A stretch of DNA of 12,764 nucleotides, taken from assembly GCA_937996675.1 (NCBI GenBank), contig CALKUN010000070.1, forward strand, positions 1-12,764, given 5' to 3'. The translations under genes and the position numbers were made by a program. This document shows, in pieces, positions 1-5,341 of the stretch. The first letter of the stretch is position 1. The number at the start of each line of letters is the position of its first letter. This DNA is from an uncultured Candidatus Saccharibacteria bacterium (GTDB lineage: Bacteria > Patescibacteriota > Saccharimonadia > CAILAD01 > GCA-016700035). Under the pieces are notes generated by a model. That model was not told the DNA's origin. It did no database searches and saw only the letters and a list, made by a program, of their open reading frames with translations.

Positions 1-1
1 A

Positions 2-202
2 CCAATGAAAGTTAAAGGGTTTTCTCAAGACATTAAGATGAATAAAAATATAGGAATGTTAAGACTTAAGATTAAAGAGCTGAACTCGCTGACAATGGAC
101 GAAAAGTTTAGATCAAAGATAGAGATGTCTAGGTATCTTACCCCCTATCTAGACCAGCTCATAGAGCTGCAAAAAGATAATCCTGCACTACTTGCAAACT
201 AG
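2..202 (+). CDS. Small hypothetical protein, possibly 5'-truncated by the window edge
   Basis: The frame is open from the first bases of the window (a CCA codon precedes the first ATG at 5), so this could be the C-terminal part of a longer gene or a 65-residue protein starting at 5. The product is Lys/Glu/Leu-rich and predicted helical, with no transmembrane segment, cysteine pair or motif I recognise. It ends in a TAG at 200-202. The DNA is clearly more AT-rich than the genes that follow, which may mean different ancestry. Function is unknown. Coding status is plausible rather than certain because no ribosome binding site can be examined. Confidence 0.45.
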   Translation, partial: PMKVKGFSQDIKMNKNIGMLRLKIKELNSLTMDEKFRSKIEMSRYLTPYLDQLIELQKDNPALLAN

Positions 203-280
203 CTCCCCCGACAAATTAAATCATCGAGCTAAGATTTCTAATCTACTATCTCCAGCAGCATCAATGGCGCCAGCAATATA

Positions 281-312
281 AAACAATTCAAGAATATTCT
301 TGATGGTTGTTT
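281..312. repeat. Palindromic hairpin between the first ORF and the DUF1428 gene
   Basis: A perfect 16-bp palindrome lies at 288-303 (TCAAGAATATTCTTGA). It is flanked by outer arms AAACAA (281-286) and TTGTTT (307-312) that extend the pairing across small internal mismatches. On the plus strand the right arm is T-rich, so it could terminate the upstream gene. It also sits about 85 bp before the DUF1428 start and could be an operator. The rest of the 186-bp gap (203-388) shows no gene. Confidence 0.4.
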
Positions 313-388
313 CCGTATCGATCAAAACCATGAGACCAAAATGGTAAACTTATGAGTAAATAATACTTGTATAGAAAGGATCTATAAG

Positions 389-778
389 ATGTCTAAATAT
401 GTTGATGGCTTTGTATTAGTAGTACCAAAAGGAAAGTCAGAAGAATATAAGAAAATGGCCGAAGAAGGCCGTGACTCCTGGATGAAGCATGGTGCATTGC
501 AATACTTCGAGTGCAAGGGCGACGACATGAAGCAACAAGAAATGGGATCGGATAAATCACGAGCATTTGGCGAGATGGCCAACGCCGAAACCGGAGACGA
601 GGTGTGGTTCTCCTTTATCATCTTCGAATCAAGAGAGCACCGTGATGAAGTGAATGCAAAGGTGATGAAGGAGATGACGGAAACGTATGACGAACAGAGT
701 GGATTTGTATCCCCTGTCGATATGACAAAAATGGCCTATGCTGGGTTTGAAGTGCAAGTTGAGGGCAAAAAGGCTTAG
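389..778 (+). CDS. DUF1428 family protein (YbaA-like)
   Basis: This 129-residue protein starts with the family-typical N-terminus (MSKYVDGFVLVVP, cf. E. coli YbaA MKYVDGFVVAVP). It continues with the characteristic pattern of a central acidic stretch, EVWFSFIIFESREHRDEVNAKVM, and a C-terminal YAGFEV segment (E. coli: YGGFE). Length fits the family (about 115-130). DUF1428 proteins adopt a dimeric alpha/beta-barrel (ferredoxin-like) fold; their role is unknown. The start is supported by AAAGGA at 375-380, eight bases ahead of the ATG. It is followed after 68 bp by the DUF5679 gene in the same direction, so co-transcription is possible. Family assignment is confident; function is not known. Confidence 0.88.
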   Translation: MSKYVDGFVLVVPKGKSEEYKKMAEEGRDSWMKHGALQYFECKGDDMKQQEMGSDKSRAFGEMANAETGDEVWFSFIIFESREHRDEVNAKVMKEMTETYDEQSGFVSPVDMTKMAYAGFEVQVEGKKA

Positions 779-846
779 TTTACAGCTCGCTACAGTGTAG
801 AATGGATCAAGTTATTCACTAGCAATCAATATAAGAGGAGATAGAT

Positions 847-1062
847 ATGGCCGACGTAGAAGAGAAGACAGCAGTTACTGGATATTGCGTAAAGTGCAAG
901 GAAAAGGGCGTCGAACTGACCGACCCAGAGATCGTGCAGACCGCCAAGGGCGGATACATGGCTAAGGGAAAGCACGCCAAGTGTGGCACCACTGTGTGCG
1001 CAATGATGTCTAAGGACAACGCCGAAAAGGCGGTAGAAAACGGCGCGACAAAAGCTTACTAA
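847..1062 (+). CDS. DUF5679 zinc-ribbon miniprotein
   Basis: This 71-residue protein has the DUF5679 pattern: GYCVKCKEKGVEL near residues 12-24, a GG-M-AKGKHAKCGTTV segment around 35-50, and a short helical tail. Cys14 and Cys17, with His43 and Cys46, are the probable metal ligands; the second knuckle is HAKC rather than the usual CxxC, so one Cys is replaced by His. Such single zinc-ribbon proteins are common in Saccharibacteria and other small genomes and may bind nucleic acid or protein, but no function is established. AGAGGAG at 834-840 sets the start at 847. A strong bidirectional terminator follows directly. Confidence 0.82.
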   Translation: MADVEEKTAVTGYCVKCKEKGVELTDPEIVQTAKGGYMAKGKHAKCGTTVCAMMSKDNAEKAVENGATKAY

Positions 1063-1071
1063 GCTCTTGCT

Positions 1072-1110
1072 CCACTAAAAAAAGACCCCATCCGGGGTCT
1101 TTTTTAGTGG
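1072..1110. terminator. Bidirectional rho-independent terminator between convergent genes
   Basis: A near-perfect stem (left arm 1072-1089, right arm 1094-1110, one bulged A) closes on a four-base ATCC loop. It has a GACCCC/GGGGTC core and A7/T6 tracts on the two sides, so it can stop transcription of the DUF5679 gene and of the convergent reductase gene ending at 1118. Confidence 0.9.
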
Positions 1111-1117
1111 AAGTAGG

Positions 1118-1681
1118 CTAGATTTTCGAAACCCTAAAGTAGAGTGACGTTCGTACGCCAGTCGTCTCCTCCACCTTCGTCCGCTCGAGCTTGATCTTGT
1201 CCGTCTCAATATTCTCAAAGAGTCGCAGTCCATCACCAAGCAATATCGGCATCACGTCGATCTGCAATTCATCACACAGGCCTGAATTAAGACTCTGCTG
1301 AATCGTGTCGGCACCCCCGATAATCTGCACTAGCTTGTCCCCCGCTGCCGCTTTCGCTTGCTCGATAGCACTCTCGATACCGTCTGTTACTATCGTGACA
1401 CTCAGCTTGTCATTCCCAGGTGGAATTTGCTCAGGAACCTCATGAGCCAGAATGAAGAGCGGCACCTGAAACTCATAGTCATCATTTACCCACGTCATCG
1501 GGTCGGCCATATGATAGGTATTATTGCCCATGATGACCGCGCCAGTATTCTCAGTCATGTCCTTGAAAATCTTTGTCTCGAGCAGCTCTTCAAAGTCTGG
1601 ACTCAGGCTCTCGGCGCTCCCATTACGATCATTAATAAAGCCGTCCAAGGACATCGTCATACCTGCCATTACTTTTGCCAT
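1118..1681 (-). CDS. Dihydrofolate reductase / RibD C-terminal domain family protein
   Basis: This 187-residue protein belongs to the DHFR/RibD-C superfamily of NADPH-dependent reductases. It begins MAKVMAGMTMSLDGFI (family: an 'S.DG.i' first strand), then GAVIMGNNTYH (the strand-glycine motif after helix 1), and QIIGGADTIQQSLNSGLCDELQIDVMPILLGDG, where the GG is the classical NADPH-contacting motif and the following helix and strand match RibD-C proteins. These stand-alone homologues are usually annotated 'dihydrofolate reductase family' but their substrates are mostly unknown. I chose the ATG at 1681 rather than an in-frame ATG at 1708 because GAAAGGG lies six bases before it. A TGATACAAT promoter element lies at 1716-1724. 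Confidence 0.85.
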   Translation of the reverse strand: MAKVMAGMTMSLDGFINDRNGSAESLSPDFEELLETKIFKDMTENTGAVIMGNNTYHMADPMTWVNDDYEFQVPLFILAHEVPEQIPPGNDKLSVTIVTDGIESAIEQAKAAAGDKLVQIIGGADTIQQSLNSGLCDELQIDVMPILLGDGLRLFENIETDKIKLERTKVEETTGVRTSLYFRVSKI

Positions 1682-1715
1682 AGAGACCCTTTCTGTTAGG
1701 TTATTCACTCCTCAG

Positions 1716-1724
1716 ATTGTATCA
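1716..1724 (-). promoter_or_regulatory. Extended -10 promoter of the DHFR-like gene
   Basis: Read on the minus strand this is TGATACAAT, an extended -10 element (TGn + TACAAT). It predicts a transcript start near 1709 and a leader of about 28 nt that contains the GAAAGGG ribosome binding site. It nearly abuts the divergent promoter at 1743-1751. No good -35 is visible, as expected for an extended -10. Confidence 0.55.
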
Positions 1725-1742
1725 AACGAGACTATGCCAGAA

Positions 1743-1751
1743 TGGTACAAT
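1743..1751 (+). promoter_or_regulatory. Extended -10 promoter giving a leaderless DUF1801 mRNA
   Basis: TGGTACAAT lies with only six bases (1752-1757) between the -10 hexamer and the ATG at 1758. Transcription would then begin at or next to the start codon, and no Shine-Dalgarno sequence is present. The same motif and spacing recur at 4151-4166. Confidence 0.6.
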
Positions 1752-1757
1752 TGCCCT

Positions 1758-2192
1758 ATGAATAAGCCAGCCACACAGTCGGTCGAAGCACTGCTCGCTA
1801 CCCTGAACGACAAACAGACCATCGATGACGCCCAGACTCTCATCGAGATGATGCAAGGGATCAGCAGACACGAGGGCGAGGTCGTAAACGCTGGCACTAT
1901 CGGTTTTGATAGCTATCACTACAAGTACGACAGTGGCCGTGAAGGCGATGGCTTCATCCTCGGGTTTTACCCGCGCAAAGGCAAGACGACTATCTATATG
2001 ATGGACGGCACTACCCGCTATGCAACACTCCTCGCAAAGCTCGGTAAGCACACCATCACGGGATACTGCGTTTACATCAAGCAGCTAAAAGACATCGAGC
2101 TATCGGTCTTGGAGCGGATTCTGCAACAGTCCTACGACAATATAAAGTCATTGTCTCAAAAAGGGCCTATCGATCACATATTATGGAAATAG
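1758..2192 (+). CDS. DUF1801 family protein, first tandem copy
   Basis: This 144-residue protein shows the DUF1801 (YdhG/YjbR-like) pattern: a helical N-terminus, then the conserved block HYKYDSGREGDGFILGFYPRKGKTTIYMM and the later LGKHTITGYCVYIKQLKDIELSVLERIL. DUF1801 domains have an alpha/beta fold related to frataxin-like/YdhG proteins and no firmly established biochemical role. An in-frame ATG at 1734 exists, but the ATG at 1758 fits the TGGTACAAT promoter six bases upstream (leaderless mRNA). Its TAG stop overlaps the AGGAGG ribosome binding site of the next gene, a paralogue, so translation is probably coupled. It is slightly longer than its partner because of a C-terminal extension. 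Confidence 0.83.
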   Translation: MNKPATQSVEALLATLNDKQTIDDAQTLIEMMQGISRHEGEVVNAGTIGFDSYHYKYDSGREGDGFILGFYPRKGKTTIYMMDGTTRYATLLAKLGKHTITGYCVYIKQLKDIELSVLERILQQSYDNIKSLSQKGPIDHILWK

Positions 2193-2203
2193 GAGGATAA
2201 CGT

Positions 2204-2599
2204 ATGAGTAGTGAATCAAAGACAAGGCCTACTGAAGTCAGTATCGACACATTCCTCGAGAGTGTGAGCGACAAACGGCGCGAGGAATCCCGGCTACTGA
2301 TCGATATGATGCGTAAGATCTCCGGTGAAGATCCATGTATGTGGGGTCCGAGCATTATTGGGTTTGGCACCAAGCACTACAAATACGACAGTGGCCGCGA
2401 GGGTGACATGCCCCTACTTGCCTTTAGTCCACGCAAGGCCAGCCTAACAATCTACCTCGATGGATTTGATAAGTATACTGACGAGCTGGCTGATCTGGGC
2501 AAACATAAACACAGCGTGTCGTGCTTGTATATCAATAAGCTGGAAGACATCAAGGTCGATGTATTGCGCACTATCCTCGAGAAGTGTTTTGCAGGCTAG
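2204..2599 (+). CDS. DUF1801 family protein, second tandem copy
   Basis: This 131-residue paralogue of the preceding protein has the same core: WGPSIIGFGTKHYKYDSGREGDMPLLAFSPRKASLTIYL and LGKHKHSVSCLYINKLEDIKVDVLRTILEKCF. It keeps the KYDSGREGD block of copy one but has diverged elsewhere, so the duplication is not recent. AGGAGG (2191-2196) lies seven bases before the ATG and overlaps the upstream stop, marking an operon. The next gene starts 13 bases after this stop. Function is unknown. Adjacent copies may form a heteromer, but nothing in the sequence proves it. Confidence 0.87.
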   Translation: MSSESKTRPTEVSIDTFLESVSDKRREESRLLIDMMRKISGEDPCMWGPSIIGFGTKHYKYDSGREGDMPLLAFSPRKASLTIYLDGFDKYTDELADLGKHKHSVSCLYINKLEDIKVDVLRTILEKCFAG

Positions 2600-2612
2600 C
2601 GAAAGATCATCG

Positions 2613-3110
2613 ATGCAGAGCCAGAACACCAATCTCTATCGAAAAATACCGGCTTGGCTCGTGCCTAGTGAGTGCGATGCTCTGGAGAGCATGTCGCACG
2701 ATGTACAGTGGGAGCAGGGACGGCAAGGTACCGGCTATCTAAAACACAGCCTTCTCCATGAACCTGCGGCCCAACAGTGGATCCAACGTGCATTGCACGT
2801 GCTCGGTGACCCCGAGGAGTTTGATGCATGGCTTCTCTACTACCCAACAGGCAGCGAGATACCAGCTCACACCGACCCAGCACGAGAGGGCATGTGCCAC
2901 GTCCGACTGAATGCCATTGTCACCGGCTGCATCGGCGGTGACCTCTACCTGGGCAACAAGAAGCTGTCCCTCAGCCAGACTGATGCCTACATTTTTCGAC
3001 CCGATATCACCCTCCACAGTGTCACCCCGATCCAAGCAGGCTCTCGGATCGTCCTATCGGTCGGTGCAAACGTCAGCACCACAGAAGCTCAAGCCCTAGG
3101 GCTGGCCTAA
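2613..3110 (+). CDS. 2-oxoglutarate/Fe(II)-dependent oxygenase-like protein
   Basis: This 165-residue protein carries the jelly-roll dioxygenase signature. The iron ligands are His86 and Asp88 (IPAHTDP) and distal His135 (TLHSVTPI). Arg145 (GSRIVLSVG), ten residues after the distal His, is the expected 2-oxoglutarate carboxylate anchor. The strand pair GGDLYL...SQTDAYIFRPD between them is typical of the fold. It resembles small prolyl-hydroxylase/2OG-FeII_Oxy proteins; the substrate (protein side chain, nucleic acid or small molecule) cannot be read from the sequence. The start at 2613 lies 13 bases after the DUF1801 stop, and upstream in-frame ATGs fall inside that gene; only a weak GAAAGA precedes it, so translation may depend on coupling. 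It is last in the 1758-3110 operon. Confidence 0.75.
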   Translation: MQSQNTNLYRKIPAWLVPSECDALESMSHDVQWEQGRQGTGYLKHSLLHEPAAQQWIQRALHVLGDPEEFDAWLLYYPTGSEIPAHTDPAREGMCHVRLNAIVTGCIGGDLYLGNKKLSLSQTDAYIFRPDITLHSVTPIQAGSRIVLSVGANVSTTEAQALGLA

Positions 3111-3189
3111 GATTTAGATCTAGCGACACGGCTGCGGTGCGATAGCCGCGATCATTCTGACCGCTGCTCGTCCTCTCCCCCTACAGGTC

Positions 3190-3226
3190 ACCCGCGCCTA
3201 CCGTCCTTCGGGACAATAATGCGGGT
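3190..3226. other. Nested hairpin in a convergent intergenic region
   Basis: ACCCGC (3190-3195) can pair with GCGGGT (3221-3226). Inside this, GTCC-TTCG-GGAC (3203-3214) forms a hairpin with a very stable UUCG-type tetraloop. It lies in the 193-bp gap between two convergent genes (ends at 3110 and 3304). There is no T-tract, so it is not a canonical terminator; it may be an mRNA 3'-end stabiliser or a structured element. Nothing else recognisable is in the gap. Confidence 0.35.
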
Positions 3227-3303
3227 ACAACCCAAGCCTTTAATGTCCTATTGAAGCCTTAGGCTGTATGACCTCTACTCGATCACGTTAGCAATACTTA
3301 ACA

Positions 3304-3624
3304 TTATTTTTCTAGATCTTTGTCCACATAACGCCGCAGAGCACCCAGCCGAGCATCCCATTGTCTCTCCAGGCCGGCAATAAAAATCTTGCCCTGCTCC
3401 AACTTGTCGCGCTCCAGCACTACGCCGGTCTCTCTCCCCTCAGGACACAACGTTACAAGCTCGGCATCAGCGAGTATCTGCAGATGCTTTCGGGCTCCCT
3501 GACGTGTAATGCTTAAACCGCTTGATACCGACTTGATTGTATGTGGTTCCCGTCTGGAAAGTCGCTGGACCATCTCCAGGCGTGTCGGATCTCCAAGGGC
3601 TCGAAATAGCTCTACTACCGGCAT
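3304..3624 (-). CDS. ArsR-family winged-helix transcriptional regulator
   Basis: This 106-residue protein starts MPVVELFRALGDPTRLEMVQRLSRREP, the classic ArsR opening, followed by the helix-turn-helix KSVSSGLSITRQGARKHLQILADAELV (about residues 31-57) and the wing (VTLCPEGRETGVVLE). No CxC metal site is present, so it belongs to the non-metal ArsR group that pairs with SRPBCC/AHSA1 proteins. The ATG shares its A with the TGA stop of the upstream gene (TGATG overlap at 3622-3626), so the two are translationally coupled; an in-frame TTG one codon earlier is less likely. It probably binds the palindrome at 4115-4130 and represses its own operon. Confidence 0.88.
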   Translation of the reverse strand: MPVVELFRALGDPTRLEMVQRLSRREPHTIKSVSSGLSITRQGARKHLQILADAELVTLCPEGRETGVVLERDKLEQGKIFIAGLERQWDARLGALRRYVDKDLEK

Positions 3625-4064
3625 CAAGCTGCGTTCATTACCTTTTCGAGACGACCGATCATATACTCCCAGCCACCAGTGTTCTGATCGTAGCTCCCCT
3701 GTGCGACTTCGGCTGGCATGTCTGCGAATCCGGATTCTTTTACAGTCACCTTTGTACCGCTACCAACTTCTTCGATTGTAAACTCAACGAGCGTATTCGG
3801 AACGGTGTGTAGGTCCTCAGTCGTGCCTATAGAACCTGGCACCCAGCGGAAAGCAAAGTAGCTGTATGGCTTGGCCGCTTCAACCAAAATGCGCGTACGA
3901 TGCTTCTGCTCGGTAAATATGAGAAAAGGCTGCTCACCAACAGTCATATTGCCCTCTACTGCGTCAGGGAACCAAGACGTAATCTCGGCTGGGTCTGTCA
4001 TGGCCTTATATACCTGTTCTTTTGGTGCCTTCACGGTTATCTCGCGTACAATTGCATCTTGCAT
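3624..4064 (-). CDS. SRPBCC / AHSA1 (activator of Hsp90 ATPase homologue 1-like) domain protein
   Basis: This 146-residue protein has the AHSA1-like pattern: AIVREITVKAPKEQVYKAMTDPAEITSWFPDAVEG at the N-terminus, a TLVEFTIEEVGSGTKVTVKESGF beta-strand block, and a C-terminal helix ending GGWEYMIGRLEKVMNA. SRPBCC proteins form a helix-grip fold with a hydrophobic cavity for a small ligand. Adjacent ArsR + AHSA1 pairs are common and may form a ligand-sensing or stress module. AAGGAG seven bases before the ATG at 4064 decides this start against an upstream ATG at 4118 that would overlap the operator. It is co-transcribed with the arsR-type gene, overlapping by one base. Confidence 0.87.
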   Translation of the reverse strand: MQDAIVREITVKAPKEQVYKAMTDPAEITSWFPDAVEGNMTVGEQPFLIFTEQKHRTRILVEAAKPYSYFAFRWVPGSIGTTEDLHTVPNTLVEFTIEEVGSGTKVTVKESGFADMPAEVAQGSYDQNTGGWEYMIGRLEKVMNAA

Positions 4065-4114
4065 ATTCACTCCTTGCTTTAATAGGTCTACCCTACGTGA
4101 TTGTTCATAATAAT

Positions 4115-4130
4115 GCAACTATATAGTTGC
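4115..4130. promoter_or_regulatory. Perfect 16-bp palindrome, probable ArsR operator
   Basis: GCAACTATATAGTTGC is a perfect inverted repeat 50 bp upstream of the AHSA1 start. It is also about 36-51 bp upstream of the predicted transcript start of the divergent gene at 4166. Its size, two-fold symmetry and position match operators of ArsR proteins that pair with SRPBCC genes, which often carry an AACTATATAGTT-like core. I infer that the regulator at 3304-3624 binds here and controls its own operon and possibly the divergent gene. Confidence 0.65.
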
Positions 4131-4150
4131 CTTTTTACTGAGTTGGCATT

Positions 4151-4159
4151 TGGTACAAT
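4151..4159 (+). promoter_or_regulatory. Extended -10 promoter giving a leaderless MORN-type mRNA
   Basis: TGGTACAAT, identical to the element at 1743-1751, is followed by six bases and then the ATG at 4166. No ribosome binding site is present, so the mRNA is probably leaderless. The 4115-4130 palindrome overlaps the -35 side of this promoter. Confidence 0.6.
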
Positions 4160-4165
4160 CAAGAC

Positions 4166-4399
4166 ATGAAGCCCAAAGAGTCTGAGATCATTGATGGATA
4201 CACGATCAAATATCATGCGAACGGCAAAACGCGCTGGTCTAAAGGTAAAATAAAACATGACAAACCGGATGGCTATTGGGAGTGGTATCGTCTCGACGGT
4301 ACACTCAAGCGCTCTGGGCATTTTGATCAAGGGGAAGCTATCGGTGAATGGATTACCTATGACCAAGCTGGCAATATATACAAAGTCTCACAAAAGTAG
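4166..4399 (+). CDS. Small MORN-repeat-like protein
   Basis: This 77-residue protein consists of about three MORN-variant repeats of the form G-x-xxYxxNGKxxxxGxxKxxKPDGxWxxYxxDGTLKRSGxxxxGxxxGEWxxYDxxGN. They are seen in YHANGKTRWSKGKI, PDGYWEWYRLDGTLKRSG and IGEWITYDQAGN. Proteins of this type (often labelled YwqK-like) form short beta-hairpin ladders and bind partners; a toxin-antitoxin role has been proposed for some relatives, but no toxin partner is next to it here. It is divergent from the AHSA1-arsR operon across the shared palindrome. The stop codon lies inside the left arm of its terminator. Confidence 0.72.
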   Translation: MKPKESEIIDGYTIKYHANGKTRWSKGKIKHDKPDGYWEWYRLDGTLKRSGHFDQGEAIGEWITYDQAGNIYKVSQK

Positions 4400-4421
4400 A
4401 CCTCCTAAGAAGTCTACTTTT
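4392..4421. terminator. Bidirectional terminator overlapping a stop codon
   Basis: A perfect 10-bp stem (AAAAGTAGAC 4392-4401 with GTCTACTTTT 4412-4421) has a ten-base loop. The TAG stop of the MORN-type gene is inside the left arm. T4/A4 ends allow termination of both this gene and the convergent VOC gene ending at 4437. Confidence 0.75.
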
Positions 4422-4436
4422 GGATTTCCGAATCGC

Positions 4437-4853
4437 TTATTCTGACTGAGCAGTAATGTTTACCATCCAGAAGATACCAAACTTGTCAGTGAACATACCA
4501 AAAGTATCTCCCCACGGAGCCTTTCTGAGTGGTTCAACTATTGTGCCGTCAGATGATAGCTTCTCATAAAATCCCGTGATCTCTTTTTCGTCATCGCCAC
4601 TCAGTGAAATGCTAATGCGACTACCTTTTTCAAACGCCATACCCATTGGAGCATCCGAGCACATCAGCACCATGCCATTGTCTGCAGTCAACATGCCGTG
4701 CATCAACCAGTCGGCTTCATTTGGCTCGTGAGGACTACCACCTTCCTCGAGGGTAGTCATCTCAAGCTTGCCACCAAATGCAGACTGGTAAAATTCAAGC
4801 GCTTCACGGGCATCGCCACGAAATGAGATATAGGGATTTAGTCTAGTTTGCAT
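4437..4853 (-). CDS. VOC family protein, PhnB/YjdN-like
   Basis: This 138-residue protein matches the PhnB-like branch of the vicinal oxygen chelate (glyoxalase/bleomycin-resistance) fold. The N-terminus TRLNPYISFRGDAREALEFYQSAFGGKLEM, the middle MHGMLTADNGMVLMCSDAP, the segment KGSRISISLSGDDEKEITGFYEKLS and the end PWGDTFGMFTDKFGIFWMVNI are all diagnostic. The family is structurally clear, but substrates are mostly unknown; despite the PhnB name there is no link to phosphonate use here. GAGGAG six bases before the ATG fixes the start. A TGATACTAT element upstream (4883-4891) is the likely promoter. A decayed VOC gene of a different subtype lies just beyond, on the other strand. Confidence 0.9.
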   Translation of the reverse strand: MQTRLNPYISFRGDAREALEFYQSAFGGKLEMTTLEEGGSPHEPNEADWLMHGMLTADNGMVLMCSDAPMGMAFEKGSRISISLSGDDEKEITGFYEKLSSDGTIVEPLRKAPWGDTFGMFTDKFGIFWMVNITAQSE

Positions 4854-4882
4854 GGGTTTCTCCTCACTAAAATTATGTGACT

Positions 4883-4891
4883 ATAGTATCA
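4883..4891 (-). promoter_or_regulatory. Extended -10 promoter of the PhnB-like gene
   Basis: On the minus strand this reads TGATACTAT, one base from the TGnTACAAT motif seen elsewhere in the window. It predicts a short leader of about 20-25 nt containing the GAGGAG ribosome binding site. Confidence 0.45.
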
Positions 4892-4910
4892 CTTACGCCG
4901 AGAACCTACG

Positions 4911-5160
4911 ATGCGCTATCGCATAAACACCCCGGGCCGGCATACTCTCTGTATACGAATACGGCACGTTGCCCTCACCATCAACTCGGCTCAGCTTGAT
5001 ACGTCACGAGATTTTTATGAGAAGTTTTTGGAATTCATACACAACGAATGAATGATGCAGTCCTCCACCTCTCGCTAATCGCTGTAAGCAAGGATATGTA
5101 CGCGATCCAGACGGCCACGTCTGGGAGCTCGTATGGAATAAGACAGACCAAGCACAATAG
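4911..5160 (+). pseudogene. Remnant of a VOC/glyoxalase-family gene (internal deletion, frameshift)
   Basis: Two fragments of one VOC protein lie in order. From an ATG at 4911 the frame reads through HVALTINSAQLDTSRDFYEKFLEFIHNE before a TGA at 5049-5051; the 'VALTINSxxLxxSRxFYEKFL' stretch is the first strand and helix of glyoxalase-like proteins. In another frame, 5092-5160 encodes GYVRDPDGHVWELVWNKTDQAQ, the typical VOC end with the DPDGHxWEL motif carrying the last metal-ligand Glu. Only about 40 bases separate them, where some 60-70 residues are expected, so the middle has been lost and the gene cannot make a folded VOC domain. It fills the otherwise gene-free 4854-5221 stretch. The original start is uncertain; the first 17 or so codons need not be native. 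Confidence 0.72.
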
Positions 5161-5221
5161 CTTTATTTTTATCTGTTGATTTGCTAGAATTACTACCTGT
5201 AGCGTACACATCTACACATAC

Positions 5222-5298
5222 GGGTGATTAGCTCAGCTGGCTAGAGCATCTCGTTTACACCGAGAGGGTCGGGGGTTCGAGTCCCTCATCACCCACCA
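5222..5298 (+). tRNA. tRNA-Val(TAC), CCA encoded
   Basis: The cloverleaf is complete. Acceptor GGGTGAT (5222-5228) pairs with ATCACCC (5288-5294); the D arm GCTCAGCTGGCTAGAGC follows TA; the anticodon stem TCTCG/CGAGA encloses TTTACAC with anticodon TAC (valine, GUA codons); the T arm contains GGTTCGAGTCC. The discriminator is A, followed by an encoded CCA (5296-5298). The 3' end is at once the left arm of a long downstream hairpin, and a 16-nt copy of it occurs at 5463-5478. Confidence 0.96.
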
Positions 5299-5339
5299 TA
5301 TAAAGTGCCCATCCTTGTGATGGGTATTTTATATGGTGG
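5293..5339 (+). terminator. Hairpin fused to the tRNA-Val 3' end, probable terminator
   Basis: CCACCATATAAA (5293-5304), which includes the tRNA's CCA, is perfectly complementary to TTTATATGGTGG (5328-5339). Inner arms CCCATC (5308-5313) and GATGGG (5319-5324) continue the stem through two G-U pairs around a CTTGT loop. The inner hairpin followed by ATTTTAT resembles an intrinsic terminator. The outer part would pair with the CCA tail of the unprocessed tRNA. Confidence 0.6.
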
Positions 5340-5341
5340 TA

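Noticed and set aside
3110..3303. Small ncRNA or riboswitch between convergent genes
   Set aside because: Hairpins exist, but no known class pattern, promoter or T-tract could be identified; only the nested hairpin is listed.
4931..4946. CCCCGGGC plus CATA resembling the tRNA-Leu(TAA) 3' end
   Set aside because: Only eight contiguous bases match, and the region is explained by the VOC remnant; chance is likely.
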